DNA of 64,000 bases. Origin: [Ruminococcus] torques ATCC 27756 (GTDB lineage Bacteria; Bacillota; Clostridia; Lachnospirales; Lachnospiraceae). Position 1 is the stretch's first letter. Each line of letters opens with the position of its first letter. The notes beneath the pieces are model-generated. The model had not been told where the DNA came from, did not search any database, and saw only the letters and a program-made list of their open reading frames with translations. The position numbers and the translations under genes are program-made. Of the stretch, positions 26,418 through 35,277 are shown piece after piece. Location: assembly GCF_000153925.1 (NCBI RefSeq), contig NZ_DS264382.1, positions 1 to 64,000 of the forward strand. Direction: 5' to 3'.

Positions 26418-26919
26418 ATGCACATGAAAGGAGAGCCTATGGTAGGAAAAGAAAAGTGGGCAAAAGAAAAAGAACTGTGCTTGTCAGATGCTTATATTGT
26501 AAAAGATAATGAACCAAGTTTGGAATTAAAAGTAAAGGTTATTAATATCCGACCGGAAGAACATCATGAGATTTTAGAGAAATGTCAAGTGCTGAAAGAG
26601 TATAGCCAGTTTATGGAAATCGTGCAGAACTATCAGATCTCCGGTGTGGAAGAACCTTATAAAAAGGCGATAAAAGAGTGCATTGAAAAAGGAATACTTG
26701 CTGATTATTTAATGCGAAAAATATCAAAGTGGAGAACAGGCTGGACTTAATAAAGGTCGTAAAGAAGGTCGAGAAGAAGGAAATCTTCAAAAAACCTGTT
26801 CTCTCATTCAAAAAAAGCTCGAAAAAGGAAAAACAATTTCCGAAATTGCAGATGAGCTTGAAGATACAGAAGAAAATATTGCTCGTCTGATAGAAGAGTT
26901 TTATCTTCGTATAAATTGA
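26418..26919 (+). pseudogene. Remnant of an Rpn-family recombination-promoting nuclease / PD-(D/E)XK transposase-like protein
   Basis: The first frame (26418-26750) has LELKVKVINI, EILEKCQVLKEYSQFMEIVQNY and a helix KKAIKECIEKGILADYLMRK, typical of the C-terminal half of Rpn/YhgA-like nucleases. The catalytic N-terminal domain is missing. At about 26733 the frame is lost. A +1 shift continues as GLNKGRKEGREEGNLQK and a coiled C-terminal tail ending at TGA 26917-26919, again typical of these proteins. Both N-terminal truncation and frameshift mark it as non-functional. Confidence 0.7.
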
Positions 26920-27067
26920 TCATAGTTAAATCTATAAAATGGGGGATAAGTTTTGATTTCTCCCCTGTCTGGAAGGTGTATTTATATATTTTTTACAACG
27001 AATACGAAAAGTGGGAAATGGAAGCTGCATGTTTTGGCATGAATTTGTCGAAAATTTCATAAAAAAC

Positions 27068-27112
27068 TTGACAAGTTTCTTAGAATATGATATCTTATAA
27101 AAGTTCTAAGAA
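27068..27112 (+). promoter_or_regulatory. tRNA promoter with two flanking 9-bp palindromic boxes
   Basis: TTGACA (27068-27073), a 17-base spacer and TATCTT (27091-27096) form the promoter. TTCTTAGAA (27077-27085) in the spacer and its exact reverse complement TTCTAAGAA (27104-27112) at the transcript start bracket the -10 element. Confidence 0.65.
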
Positions 27113-27118
27113 CGCTAT

Positions 27119-27191
27119 GGGGGATTAGCTCAGTTGGGAGAGCGCCTGCCTTGCAAGCAGGAGGTCACGAGTTCGACTCTCGTATTCTCCA
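27119..27191 (+). tRNA. tRNA-Ala (anticodon TGC)
   Basis: A full cloverleaf fits: acceptor GGGGGAT/ATTCTCC, D arm GCTC...GAGC, anticodon stem CCTGC/GCAGG with loop CTTGCAA (anticodon TGC), and T arm ACGAG-TTCGACT-CTCGT. The third acceptor pair is G3-U70, the identity element of alanine tRNA. The discriminator base is A and CCA is not encoded. It is a single tRNA, not part of an rRNA operon in this window. Confidence 0.95.
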
Positions 27192-27203
27192 CTTTAAATA
27201 AAG

Positions 27204-27240
27204 ATCCGAACATTGGCATTAGTCAGTGTTCGGATTTTTT
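27204..27240 (+). terminator. Terminator of tRNA-Ala
   Basis: ATCCGAACATTG pairs with CAGTGTTCGGAT (one G-U pair) and is followed by TTTTTT. Confidence 0.85.
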
Positions 27241-27376
27241 ATGCTATAGGAAATTACTCCGTAATGTTCCATAGCATAAAAAACGCTCCGTGTAGGAGCG
27301 CACTGCGGCGGAAAAGAAGTACGTCGCTAAAGCGACCCGCCGCAGGCGGAGAATCTTGCGAGCAGGATTCTTTTTT
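27241..27376. repeat. Compact array of four successive hairpins
   Basis: Within 136 bases there are four stems. First, ATGCTAT.GGAA.ATTAC pairs with GTAAT.TTCC.ATAGCAT (27241-27277). Second, CGCTCC pairs with GGAGCG (27284-27300). Third, TGCGGCGG pairs with CCGCCGCA and encloses GTCGC/GCGAC (27304-27344). Fourth, AGAATC.TGC pairs with GCA.GATTCT and is followed by T6 (27350-27376). The last stem is a good terminator. The rest has no coding potential and may be an interspersed structured repeat or a small RNA. Confidence 0.6.
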
Positions 27377-27502
27377 ATATTGTGCAACGAGCCAAAGTCC
27401 GGGTTTGTTACTTTGTTCTTGTATGAAGAAAAAAAGTAAGATATAATCAAAAAATAAACATAAAATCTATGTGACGTTTAAGTACGGGAAAAGGTATTAT
27501 AT

Positions 27503-28024
27503 ATGAGAGGTCAAACAGAGGGCAGTCATGAAGAAATTAATGTAGAAGAAGCCATCCGTATTCATGGAAATATGGTTTATCGGCTTGCTCTGGTACAAAT
27601 GAAAAATAAAAGTGAAGCAGAAGATGTGTTTCAGGAAGTGTTCCTCCGATTAGTAAAGTATAAAGAAAGAATTCAGGGGAGAGAGCATTTGAAGGCATGG
27701 CTTTTGAGAGTAACTGTTAATTGCTGCAAGAAACAGTTTGATAGTGCGTTTCGGAAAAAGACAGTTTCTATAGACAGGGATGTTCAGAGCACGGACAGTT
27801 ATGAGATGGATCTGCCGGAGAATCTCATATATGAGGCAGTTCTTCGCCTGCCGGCAGATTACAGGAGTACAGTACATTTGTTTTACTATGAACAATATTC
27901 TGTTTCTGAGATTGCTGAGATGTTGGAACTTTCGGAGTCGGCTGTAAAAACCCGCCTGTATCGCAGCAGGGGGATGCTTAAGGAAGCTTTGAAAGGAGAG
28001 TTTGACTGTGTGGGACGAATATAA
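27503..28024 (+). CDS. ECF-type RNA polymerase sigma factor
   Basis: The 173-residue protein contains sigma region 2 (NMVYRLALVQMKNKSEAEDVFQEVFLRL to AWLLRVTVNCCKKQ) and region 4 (ENLIYEAVLRLPADYRSTVHLFYYEQYSVSEIAEMLELSESAVKTRLYRSRGML) with no region 3, as in extracytoplasmic-function sigma factors. The next gene overlaps it and encodes a membrane protein likely to hold it inactive. Downstream lipoprotein genes are candidate targets. Confidence 0.93.
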   Translation: MRGQTEGSHEEINVEEAIRIHGNMVYRLALVQMKNKSEAEDVFQEVFLRLVKYKERIQGREHLKAWLLRVTVNCCKKQFDSAFRKKTVSIDRDVQSTDSYEMDLPENLIYEAVLRLPADYRSTVHLFYYEQYSVSEIAEMLELSESAVKTRLYRSRGMLKEALKGEFDCVGRI

Positions 28025-28511
28025 GAAAGTAAATGACAGCATTCATGTCCCGGAAGAATTAGTGAACCGGACGGTAAAAGCAGCTGAAAGAGAGGAGCGC
28101 CGCCGCAAAATTATCGGATTGTGGAAATATACGGCAATAGCGGCATGCTTTTGTTTTGTCTGCCTTGGTATATGGGGAGCGGCGTTTAAAGACAAGATTG
28201 TGATACAAGATGTGACATTTGCTTCATCAGAGATGGAGATTGGATTAAATCTCGGAAAAAAGGACATATCAGAGACGAGAGAGTGGGAAGATATTCAAGT
28301 TGAAAAGTATACGGAGAAGGATGACGAGAATATCCCGAAAGAGCTGTGGAAGCTGAAGCCGGGAAGGGTTCACGGAGAAAAAGTATATATAGGAAAAACG
28401 GAAGACGGAATTCTTCATGCAGTGTTTGAAAAAGACGGGAAAATCTGGTATGTGACAGAAGAAAAAGGGGATAAAGAAAATCTGACAGAATATTTGAAAA
28501 AAACTTTATAA
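28008..28511 (+). CDS. Putative membrane anti-sigma factor
   Basis: GTG at 28008 is nine bases after AAGGAG; the TTG at 28002 in the same frame is too close. The 167-residue protein has a cytoplasmic N terminus of about 40 residues (WDEYKKVNDSIHVPEELVNRTVKAAEREERRRK), one membrane helix (YTAIAACFCFVCLGIWGAAF) and an exterior domain rich in charged residues. No HXXXCXXC zinc motif is present. The overlap with the ECF sigma gene, the topology and the position support an anti-sigma role; the sequence itself belongs to no family I can name. Confidence 0.65.
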   Translation: MWDEYKKVNDSIHVPEELVNRTVKAAEREERRRKIIGLWKYTAIAACFCFVCLGIWGAAFKDKIVIQDVTFASSEMEIGLNLGKKDISETREWEDIQVEKYTEKDDENIPKELWKLKPGRVHGEKVYIGKTEDGILHAVFEKDGKIWYVTEEKGDKENLTEYLKKTL

Positions 28512-28598
28512 AAGACGTAACCTTTTGGATGCGGCAAAGGTATTATAAGCAGAAACGCAAAAAAAAACTGTTTGTTGTTCATCAAAGAGGAAATGCTT

Positions 28599-30926
28599 AT
28601 GAAAAAGAAATATTTGAAAACATGTATCAGTGTTTTGGCAGTAACGGCAGTCTTGCTAAGCGCATGCGGAGGTCCGCAGCAGAAAAACGTCGGGAAGACA
28701 ACGATGGAGACTGCAAAACTGGCGGATTCTATCAGAAAAAAATATAATGAAAAGTATGAATATGCCGATCCGATCCGCGGCGTGGCCCGTGACGAAAGGC
28801 TTAAGCTGAAAATGGGGTTTGATATAATGAATGCCGGATTTACGGAATATACACAGATCGTAAATGTGTATAAAGATCCGGAACTCACCTATCAGATCGG
28901 ATCACATTTTGAGTGGGATGAAAAAACAAAGGAATTATCAGTTACACCTCCGAGATGGAGTGTAGGCGGGATCATGAGCGAAGGTCTTGACGAGGATGCG
29001 CCGGGATATCAAGCGGCAGATTCGTCTTTGTTTGATAAAGGAGAGTTGAATGACTGGGGTAATCTTCCACAGTATTATATGGTTCAATATGTGGATCTTG
29101 AAACCGGAGAAAAACTGGAGAAACCGATAGTGACAGTGTTTACCGTCGATTCAGAAGTTAAGAATGCACCGAGAGTTACTCTTGGGATTAATGAGGAAGG
29201 ATTTCCGGTTTTCAGATGGAAAAAAGTGCCGGGAGCAGAGCGTTATTATGTGATGAGCATGACGTCCTCAGAAAAGATGGGATTATCCGGAGACGGCTGG
29301 GTCGAAGGTGAAACAGAAGGAACAGAATGGATTCCCGAATCAACGGCAAAGTTTATTACTTATAATGTGTCGGAAGCGGATCGCCGGGAGCCATACGTTA
29401 TTGAAAAGTACGGAGAGGGAAACGAAGCGATACCGAAAGATACAGAGTATGAAACTTATTACTGCGTTATAGCAGTATCAAAGGACGGAACATCTGCTTT
29501 AAGCAATATGTTCAGGGAAACAGATATTGCGCGTAAAGTTCCTTTTACGGAAGAAGTGAAGATGAGCCTGAATGAGGAAGGTTCAAATTATACGCAGTCG
29601 TTCGGCGAAATGCCGTCATATAAATGGGTGACGATGTGCGACGGAACGCTTGTACAAAAGCTGATTAATTATGATTTTGAAAGCGCGAAGGAAGAGAAGG
29701 CTTCATGGAGCGGTGAAAATATCGTAAAAGTTCCGTATAAGATTGACGGAACAGGATTTGACGGAGTTGTTGTCGTAGAAAGTTATAATACTGATACTTG
29801 GAAAGAAGAACTGGAAAAGGTTCGAATCAGACAAGAGAAATTAAGAAATCGTGCAGGTGCGGTTACTCCGGAGATGAAAGTGGAAGGCGAGACCGAAAGT
29901 GAAAAAGAGGAAAAGGAGTCTTCGGGAGAGAGTGAACGAAAGTATGAAGTCACTGCAAATAGCGCTTTGAGTGAATATCTGGCAGTAAATATGCTCAATG
30001 CGAACACAAGTATCAGTTTGAAGGAATTTCCGGAAAGTGCAGATACGGATTATCTGTTGGATGCATGGGAAGAAGCGGTTTATCAAAACCCAATGGTACT
30101 CGGAGTGACGGGGGCGTCAATCGCAAACGGCGGAAAGACACTGCATGTCAAATATGATACAAAATCGGAAGAAATAAAGAAAAAACAAAAAGAAATCTCG
30201 AAAGAGGCAGAACGTGTTGTAGACAGTATTATTACGGACGATATGACAGAACTTGAGAAAGAAATGGCGATCAATCAATATCTGTGCGATACTGCTGAAT
30301 ACGATATGGACGCGCTTGAAAATGCAGAAGAAAACGATTTTGCCGGAGTCGATGCAAAGTTTAATGATTCCTTTACACCGTATGGCGTTTTGTTAAATAA
30401 AACAGGAGTGTGTTCAAGTTATGCCGGAGCATTCAAACTTCTGGCGCAGCAGGCCGGACTGGAATGTATCGTTGTGACAGGAAATCTGGACGGTGAACTT
30501 CCCCACGCATGGAATAAGATTAAAATAGACGGGGAGTGGAGGATCGTAGATTCCACGAATAACGATAATGAGTTGATCTTAAATGCGCTGTTAAATCTTC
30601 CCGATTACGCGGCAGACAAAGTGCTTGTAGAAGACGAACGTTTTGTACTTGACGATAAGGTGAAAGATTATGAAGCAAAGTCGGATGACAAAGAGTTTTA
30701 CCGGATAGAAGGAAAATTTTATGAGAAAAATAAAATTTTTGAGCCGCTTAAAAATGAATTAAAAGAAGAGGGAATTGCGGTATTGCGTACAGATTATACA
30801 TTAAGCGATAAAGAGTTTATGAAGATCGCACAAGAAGTAGTCGAAGGATACGGAAGCGGAGAACTGGGAGGATATTACTGGCTTGGGGTAATTTATTTAA
30901 CAGACGAAGAAGGAAGAGAAAAATAA
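28599..30926 (+). CDS. Lipoprotein with C-terminal transglutaminase-like (cysteine protease fold) domain
   Basis: ATG at 28599 after AAAGAGG begins MKKKYLKTCISVLAVTAV with lipobox LLSAC. The mature protein is about 750 residues. Residues about 185-300 look like a fibronectin/Ig-type region (PVFRWKKVPGAERYYVMSM). A Glu/Ser-rich linker lies near 435-450. The transglutaminase core from about residue 565 has the catalytic triad Cys in NKTGVCSSYAGAFKLLA, His in LPHAWNKIKID and Asp in WRIVDSTNND. Such exported proteins cleave or crosslink peptides at the surface. It follows the sigma/anti-sigma pair and may be under their control. Confidence 0.85.
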   Translation: MKKKYLKTCISVLAVTAVLLSACGGPQQKNVGKTTMETAKLADSIRKKYNEKYEYADPIRGVARDERLKLKMGFDIMNAGFTEYTQIVNVYKDPELTYQIGSHFEWDEKTKELSVTPPRWSVGGIMSEGLDEDAPGYQAADSSLFDKGELNDWGNLPQYYMVQYVDLETGEKLEKPIVTVFTVDSEVKNAPRVTLGINEEGFPVFRWKKVPGAERYYVMSMTSSEKMGLSGDGWVEGETEGTEWIPESTAKFITYNVSEADRREPYVIEKYGEGNEAIPKDTEYETYYCVIAVSKDGTSALSNMFRETDIARKVPFTEEVKMSLNEEGSNYTQSFGEMPSYKWVTMCDGTLVQKLINYDFESAKEEKASWSGENIVKVPYKIDGTGFDGVVVVESYNTDTWKEELEKVRIRQEKLRNRAGAVTPEMKVEGETESEKEEKESSGESERKYEVTANSALSEYLAVNMLNANTSISLKEFPESADTDYLLDAWEEAVYQNPMVLGVTGASIANGGKTLHVKYDTKSEEIKKKQKEISKEAERVVDSIITDDMTELEKEMAINQYLCDTAEYDMDALENAEENDFAGVDAKFNDSFTPYGVLLNKTGVCSSYAGAFKLLAQQAGLECIVVTGNLDGELPHAWNKIKIDGEWRIVDSTNNDNELILNALLNLPDYAADKVLVEDERFVLDDKVKDYEAKSDDKEFYRIEGKFYEKNKIFEPLKNELKEEGIAVLRTDYTLSDKEFMKIAQEVVEGYGSGELGGYYWLGVIYLTDEEGREK

Positions 30927-30998
30927 AAGAAAACAGAGCGAGAGCAGAAAATATAAAAGTATATAATATAAATTTATATATAACGAGGAGGAAAAGGT

Positions 30999-32384
30999 AT
31001 GAAAAAACGTAGGAACAAATTAGTGACACTGGGAATGGCAGCGATGATGACAGCGGCGCTTATGTCAGGATGCGGGAAAAAGGCGACTCCGGAAAACTTA
31101 TTAAAAGACATGGCGAAAAACATGAAAGACACAGAGTCGGTAGTGGCAAACATGAAGATGGATATGGAGATGGGAGACGATACAACTACGATCGGCATCC
31201 AGATGGATATGGATATCGACATGGATCTTAAATCAGGAGAAAGTCACGCCAAAGGCGCGGTAGACATGAAAATGATGGGCACCAATGTCGGAACAGAGAT
31301 TGAAATGTATACTGTAAAAGAAAAAGATCAGTATATTGTGTATACGATGGCGAACGATCAGTGGCAAAAAGAAGAGATGGATGATTCTGCGGCAGATATG
31401 GCGGGAGAACTTTCGGATCTTACAGGAAGTATGGGAGGACACGCAAAATCTTTTGAGATGTCCAAAGAAAAGGTGGAAGTAAACGGCGAAAAATGTTTTG
31501 AGATGAAAGGCGAGATTAAAGGCTCTGACATTGTGGGCATGATGGAATCAGGTATGGCAGACAGCTTAGGTTCTGAAATTGACGAAGATGTGATCAAAGA
31601 TCTTGAACTTCCGTGTACGATCGCCGTTTATGAAGATGATATTCTTCCGGCAAAGATTTCTTTCGATATGCAGGATATTATGGAAAAGGCGATGGAAGAA
31701 GAAGGCGTTGATGTTTCGGCATGCTCGATCGAAGTGACATACCATGAATATGACAGTGTAGGCGAGATTAAAGTTCCGAACGATGTGATTGAAAAAGCAG
31801 GCGGAGAAGTGTCTGACGATAAAGAGGACAAAGAAGATAAAGACGACGATAAAAAAGCGGATAAACCGGCAGAGCAGAGTAAAGAACTTGGCGCGAAATG
31901 GGACAGCTATACGGTTCAGATCAACGATAAAGTTCTTAAGCTTCCGTGCAGTCTGGCAGATCTGGAAGCCACAGGTCTGAAACTCGACAGAGAATATACA
32001 CCTGAAGACTATGTTGTAAATGCAGGCGAATATGAGTTGGCATGGTTTGAAGACGAAAACGGAAATACGATTATGGCGGATATGGTAAACACAGGAGATG
32101 ATCCGAAAGCATTGAAAGATTGTATCGTAGGAGCGATTTCTGTAGATGATTATGATCTTGAAGAAGGCGGACTGACAGTTTTGTTCCCGGGCGGAATTAC
32201 GGTTGGAACGAAAGAAGCGGACGTTCTTGCAGCTTACGGCGAACCGACGGATTCGTATAAAGATGAAGAATATGGAAATACTTATTACTGGTATGACAAA
32301 GAAAGTTACGACAACTCATGTACAGTTGAAACAGATGCAGAAACGGGTCTTGTCGAAAATATTACCCTGCAGTGTTATGAATAA
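30999..32384 (+). CDS. Lipoprotein of unknown function
   Basis: Signal MKKRRNKLVTLGMAAMMT with lipobox LMSGC gives a membrane-anchored protein of about 440 residues. The N-terminal half (to about 265) has long amphipathic strands rich in Met and Asp (MKMDMEMGDD, MDMDIDMDL), reminiscent of LppX/LolA-like half-barrel lipoproteins that bind lipids. A Lys/Asp/Glu linker near 275-295 joins a second domain with WDSYTVQINDKVLKLPCSLADLEATG and YGEPTDSYKDEEYGNTYYW. I do not recognise a specific family. It follows the transglutaminase lipoprotein by 72 bp. Confidence 0.7.
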   Translation: MKKRRNKLVTLGMAAMMTAALMSGCGKKATPENLLKDMAKNMKDTESVVANMKMDMEMGDDTTTIGIQMDMDIDMDLKSGESHAKGAVDMKMMGTNVGTEIEMYTVKEKDQYIVYTMANDQWQKEEMDDSAADMAGELSDLTGSMGGHAKSFEMSKEKVEVNGEKCFEMKGEIKGSDIVGMMESGMADSLGSEIDEDVIKDLELPCTIAVYEDDILPAKISFDMQDIMEKAMEEEGVDVSACSIEVTYHEYDSVGEIKVPNDVIEKAGGEVSDDKEDKEDKDDDKKADKPAEQSKELGAKWDSYTVQINDKVLKLPCSLADLEATGLKLDREYTPEDYVVNAGEYELAWFEDENGNTIMADMVNTGDDPKALKDCIVGAISVDDYDLEEGGLTVLFPGGITVGTKEADVLAAYGEPTDSYKDEEYGNTYYWYDKESYDNSCTVETDAETGLVENITLQCYE

Positions 32385-32427
32385 AGATTTCGAGAGATAA
32401 AGCTTGAAAAAATATATCATAGCCTGA

Positions 32428-32484
32428 AAAAGGGCGGGAGGTCTTTCCGGAAATTCGTTTGCGGAAGATATTCCCGCCCTTTTC
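32428..32484 (+). terminator. Long terminator after the lipoprotein gene
   Basis: AAAAAGGGCGGGA (from 32428) pairs with TCCCGCCCTTTT (to 32483). An inner stem TTTCCG/CGGAAG may extend it. Confidence 0.8.
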
Positions 32485-32510
32485 GTTGTATGGCTGAACG
32501 ATTCCGGAAG

Positions 32511-32554
32511 AAGTTGTTTTTTTACTGTATGCAGAAGTTGTTTTTTTGCTGTAT
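32511..32554 (+). repeat. Two tandem copies of a 24-base T-rich unit
   Basis: AAGTTGTTTTTTTACTGTAT (32511-32530) recurs as AAGTTGTTTTTTTGCTGTAT (32535-32554). The copies differ in one base and lie just upstream of the hydratase promoter. Confidence 0.7.
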
Positions 32555-32581
32555 TGGTTACATTTTCATAATAAGTATGAT
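32554..32581 (+). promoter_or_regulatory. Candidate promoter of the hydratase gene
   Basis: TTGGTT (32554-32559), 16 bases and TATGAT (32576-32581), 47 bases before the start codon. The match to consensus is moderate. Confidence 0.4.
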
Positions 32582-32628
32582 AATATATAGAAATAGCGTA
32601 AAATTGACAAACGAAAAGGAGGTTTCAT

Positions 32629-34902
32629 ATGATTAAATTATATGAAAACGGTGTGTATTTGCTCAATGGCACTGAGATTGTTGAAGATACAGGGAGCGCA
32701 CAGGTTTCGGTTTCTAAAGAAGAAGCAGCGAAAAACACGATAGCTTACGGCGTGTTAGAGGCGCATAATACTTCTTCTGATATGAAGAACCTGCAGATTA
32801 AATTTGATAAATTGACATCACATGATATTACTTTTGTCGGAATTATTCAGACAGCCCGTGCTTCGGGTCTTGAGAAGTTTCCGATTCCATATGTATTGAC
32901 AAACTGTCATAACAGCCTTTGTGCGGTTGGCGGTACGATTAATGAAGACGATCATATGTTTGGTCTGACATGTGCGAAAAAATACGGCGGCATGTATGTT
33001 CCGCCGCATCAGGCAGTTATCCATCAGTTTGCGAGAGAGATGCTCGCAGGCGGCGGAAAGATGATCCTCGGATCGGACAGTCATACACGTTATGGCGCAC
33101 TTGGTACAATGGCTATGGGAGAAGGCGGTCCTGAACTTGTAAAACAGCTCCTGAACAAAACGTATGATATTAAGATGCCGGGAGTGATCGCTGTTTATCT
33201 TGAAGGCGAGCCGATGAAAGGGGTAGGTCCGCAGGACGTTGCGCTTGCAATTATCGGGGCTACATTTAAAAACGGCTATGTTAATAATAAAGTAATGGAA
33301 TTCGTCGGACCGGGCGTGAAAAACTTAAGCGCTGATTTCCGTATCGGAATAGATGTTATGACGACGGAGACAACCTGTCTTTCATCCATCTGGACGACAG
33401 ATGAAAAGATCGAAGAATTCTATGAGATTCACGGAAGAAAAGAAGAATATAAAGAATTAAATCCGGGAGCGGTTACATATTATGACGGATGTGTTCGTGT
33501 GAACTTAAGTGAGATCAAACCGATGATCGCAATGCCGTTCCATCCAAGCAACGTCTATACGATTGATGAATTGAACGCAAATCTGTCAGACATCCTTCAT
33601 GACGTAGAGCAGAAAGCTCTCGTAAGTCTTGACGGAGCTGTAGAGTATTCTCTTCAGGACAAGATCCGAGACGGAAAACTCTATGTAGATCAGGGAATTA
33701 TCGCAGGATGTGCGGGAGGCGGTTTTGAAAATATCTGTGCGGCAGCAGATATCATCAAAGGTCATAATATCGGATCGGATGCATTTACGTTCAGCGTATA
33801 TCCGGCAAGTACGCCGATTTATATGGAACTTGTGAAAAATGGTGTCGTAGCCGATCTTATGGAAGCGGGAACAGTTGTAAAAACAGCATTTTGCGGTCCG
33901 TGTTTCGGAGCGGGAGATACACCGGCAAATAATGCGTTCTCTATCCGTCATACAACGAGAAACTTCCCGAACCGTGAAGGAAGCAAGCTTCAGAGCGGTC
34001 AGATTTCTTCTGTTGCTCTTATGGATGCTCGTTCCATTGCGGCGACAGCGGCAAATAAAGGATATCTGACGCCTGCTACGGCATTTGATGTAGAATATAA
34101 AGGACAGAAGTATCATTTTGATCAGAATATTTATGCGAATCGTGTGTTCGACAGCAAAGGCAAAGCAGATCCGAATGTAGAGATCCAGTTTGGTCCGAAT
34201 ATTAAAGACTGGCCGGAGATGTCGGCGCTTCCTGAGAATCTGATCGTGAAGGTCGTATCTGAAATCCACGATCCGGTAACGACAACAGATGAACTTATTC
34301 CGTCAGGAGAGACGTCTTCGTATCGTTCTAATCCGCTTGGACTTGCAGAGTTTGCACTTTCAAGAAAAGATCCCGCATATGTGGGAAGAGCAAAGGAAGT
34401 TCAGAAAGCACAGAAAGCAATCGAGGCAGGAACATGTCCTCTTGATGCTCTGGAGGAACTGAAACCGGTTATGTCTAAGATCCAGGCAGCGTATCCGGAA
34501 GTCGGAGAAGGAAATGTCGGTGTAGGAAGTACGATCTTCGCAGTAAAACCGGGAGATGGATCGGCTCGTGAGCAGGCTGCCTCCTGCCAGAAAGTTCTCG
34601 GAGGCTGGGCAAACATTGCTGTAGAATATGCGACAAAACGTTATCGCTCCAACCTGATTAACTGGGGAATGCTTCCATTTTTGACAGATGCGGATCATGA
34701 GGCGCTTCCGTTTAAAAACGGAGATTACATTTTCGTTCCGAATGTGAGAAAAGCAGTTGAGGAAAAGAAAGACGTTATCAACGCATATGTTGTTGGTGAT
34801 GAATTGAAAGAGATCCAGCTGAAACTCGGGGATCTGACAGATGCCGAGAGACAGATTATTCTGGATGGATGTCTGATCAACTACTATAAGGCAACAAAAT
34901 AA
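32629..34902 (+). CDS. Aconitase-family hydratase (YbhJ-like)
   Basis: This 757-residue protein has the aconitase fold and the three cluster-binding cysteines in GCAGGG and [12 protein letters not shown]. Substrate-loop motifs include [20 protein letters not shown] and the swivelling domain ends in [13 protein letters not shown]. The length and the tandem order match the E. coli YbhJ group rather than AcnA (about 890) or LeuC/LeuD. It should carry out a [4Fe-4S]-dependent hydration/dehydration of a tricarboxylic or related acid. The true substrate is not established. It has a strong AAGGAGG site and its own terminator. Confidence 0.88.
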   Translation: MIKLYENGVYLLNGTEIVEDTGSAQVSVSKEEAAKNTIAYGVLEAHNTSSDMKNLQIKFDKLTSHDITFVGIIQTARASGLEKFPIPYVLTNCHNSLCAVGGTINEDDHMFGLTCAKKYGGMYVPPHQAVIHQFAREMLAGGGKMILGSDSHTRYGALGTMAMGEGGPELVKQLLNKTYDIKMPGVIAVYLEGEPMKGVGPQDVALAIIGATFKNGYVNNKVMEFVGPGVKNLSADFRIGIDVMTTETTCLSSIWTTDEKIEEFYEIHGRKEEYKELNPGAVTYYDGCVRVNLSEIKPMIAMPFHPSNVYTIDELNANLSDILHDVEQKALVSLDGAVEYSLQDKIRDGKLYVDQGIIAGCAGGGFENICAAADIIKGHNIGSDAFTFSVYPASTPIYMELVKNGVVADLMEAGTVVKTAFCGPCFGAGDTPANNAFSIRHTTRNFPNREGSKLQSGQISSVALMDARSIAATAANKGYLTPATAFDVEYKGQKYHFDQNIYANRVFDSKGKADPNVEIQFGPNIKDWPEMSALPENLIVKVVSEIHDPVTTTDELIPSGETSSYRSNPLGLAEFALSRKDPAYVGRAKEVQKAQKAIEAGTCPLDALEELKPVMSKIQAAYPEVGEGNVGVGSTIFAVKPGDGSAREQAASCQKVLGGWANIAVEYATKRYRSNLINWGMLPFLTDADHEALPFKNGDYIFVPNVRKAVEEKKDVINAYVVGDELKEIQLKLGDLTDAERQIILDGCLINYYKATK

Positions 34903-34918
34903 AACAGTAAAATAATAG

Positions 34919-34973
34919 AATCCCCTGACAGCGAGATGCAAAAGAAACATCTGCGGCGGTCAGGGGATTTTTT
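34919..34973 (+). terminator. Terminator of the hydratase gene (copy 1 of a 51-bp duplication)
   Basis: AATCCCCTGAC pairs with GTCAGGGGATT and is followed by T6. Bases 34923-34973 are identical to 36098-36148 on the other side of the toxin-antitoxin module. Confidence 0.9.
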
Positions 34974-35174
34974 GTAACGGAAAATTCATTTCTGTGTGAA
35001 AGATGTTCTGAGTGTGGGGGTTAGTATGCTGAAAGTATTAGAGTGGATGTGCAGTTTGTGGGGATGAAAATGTTATGTAGATGATAATAAGAGGTGATTA
35101 CGGGTATAATAAATGTGCAAGAATTTATGGAAATATAAAAGAAATAGAAATTGCGTTTTTTGATAAGTAATAAT

Positions 35175-35236
35175 ACGCAAAACATGCGTGCTTAAACTGC
35201 AAAAAATACGCGAAATTTGCGCGTTTTAATTGCGCG
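35175..35236 (+). promoter_or_regulatory. Cluster of GCG-containing inverted repeats upstream of the MntA-like gene
   Basis: ACGCA...TGCGT (35175-35189) and ACGCG...CGCGT (35208-35224) are inverted repeats with similar ACGC half-sites, and a further TGCGCG half-site lies at 35231-35236. They stand out in an AT-rich leader and are plausible operators for the HTH domain of the first gene. A TATAAT at 35105-35110 may be the -10. The gap 34974-35277 otherwise holds only a possible 13-codon frame (35026-35067). Confidence 0.5.
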
Positions 35237-35277
35237 TTTCCATATTTTATGGTAGCATTTGAATGAGGTGGAAAAAT

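Noticed and set aside
35026-35067. A 13-codon frame MLKVLEWMCSLWG in the leader of the toxin-antitoxin module
   Set aside because: It has a passable G-rich site but is too short to support without conservation data.
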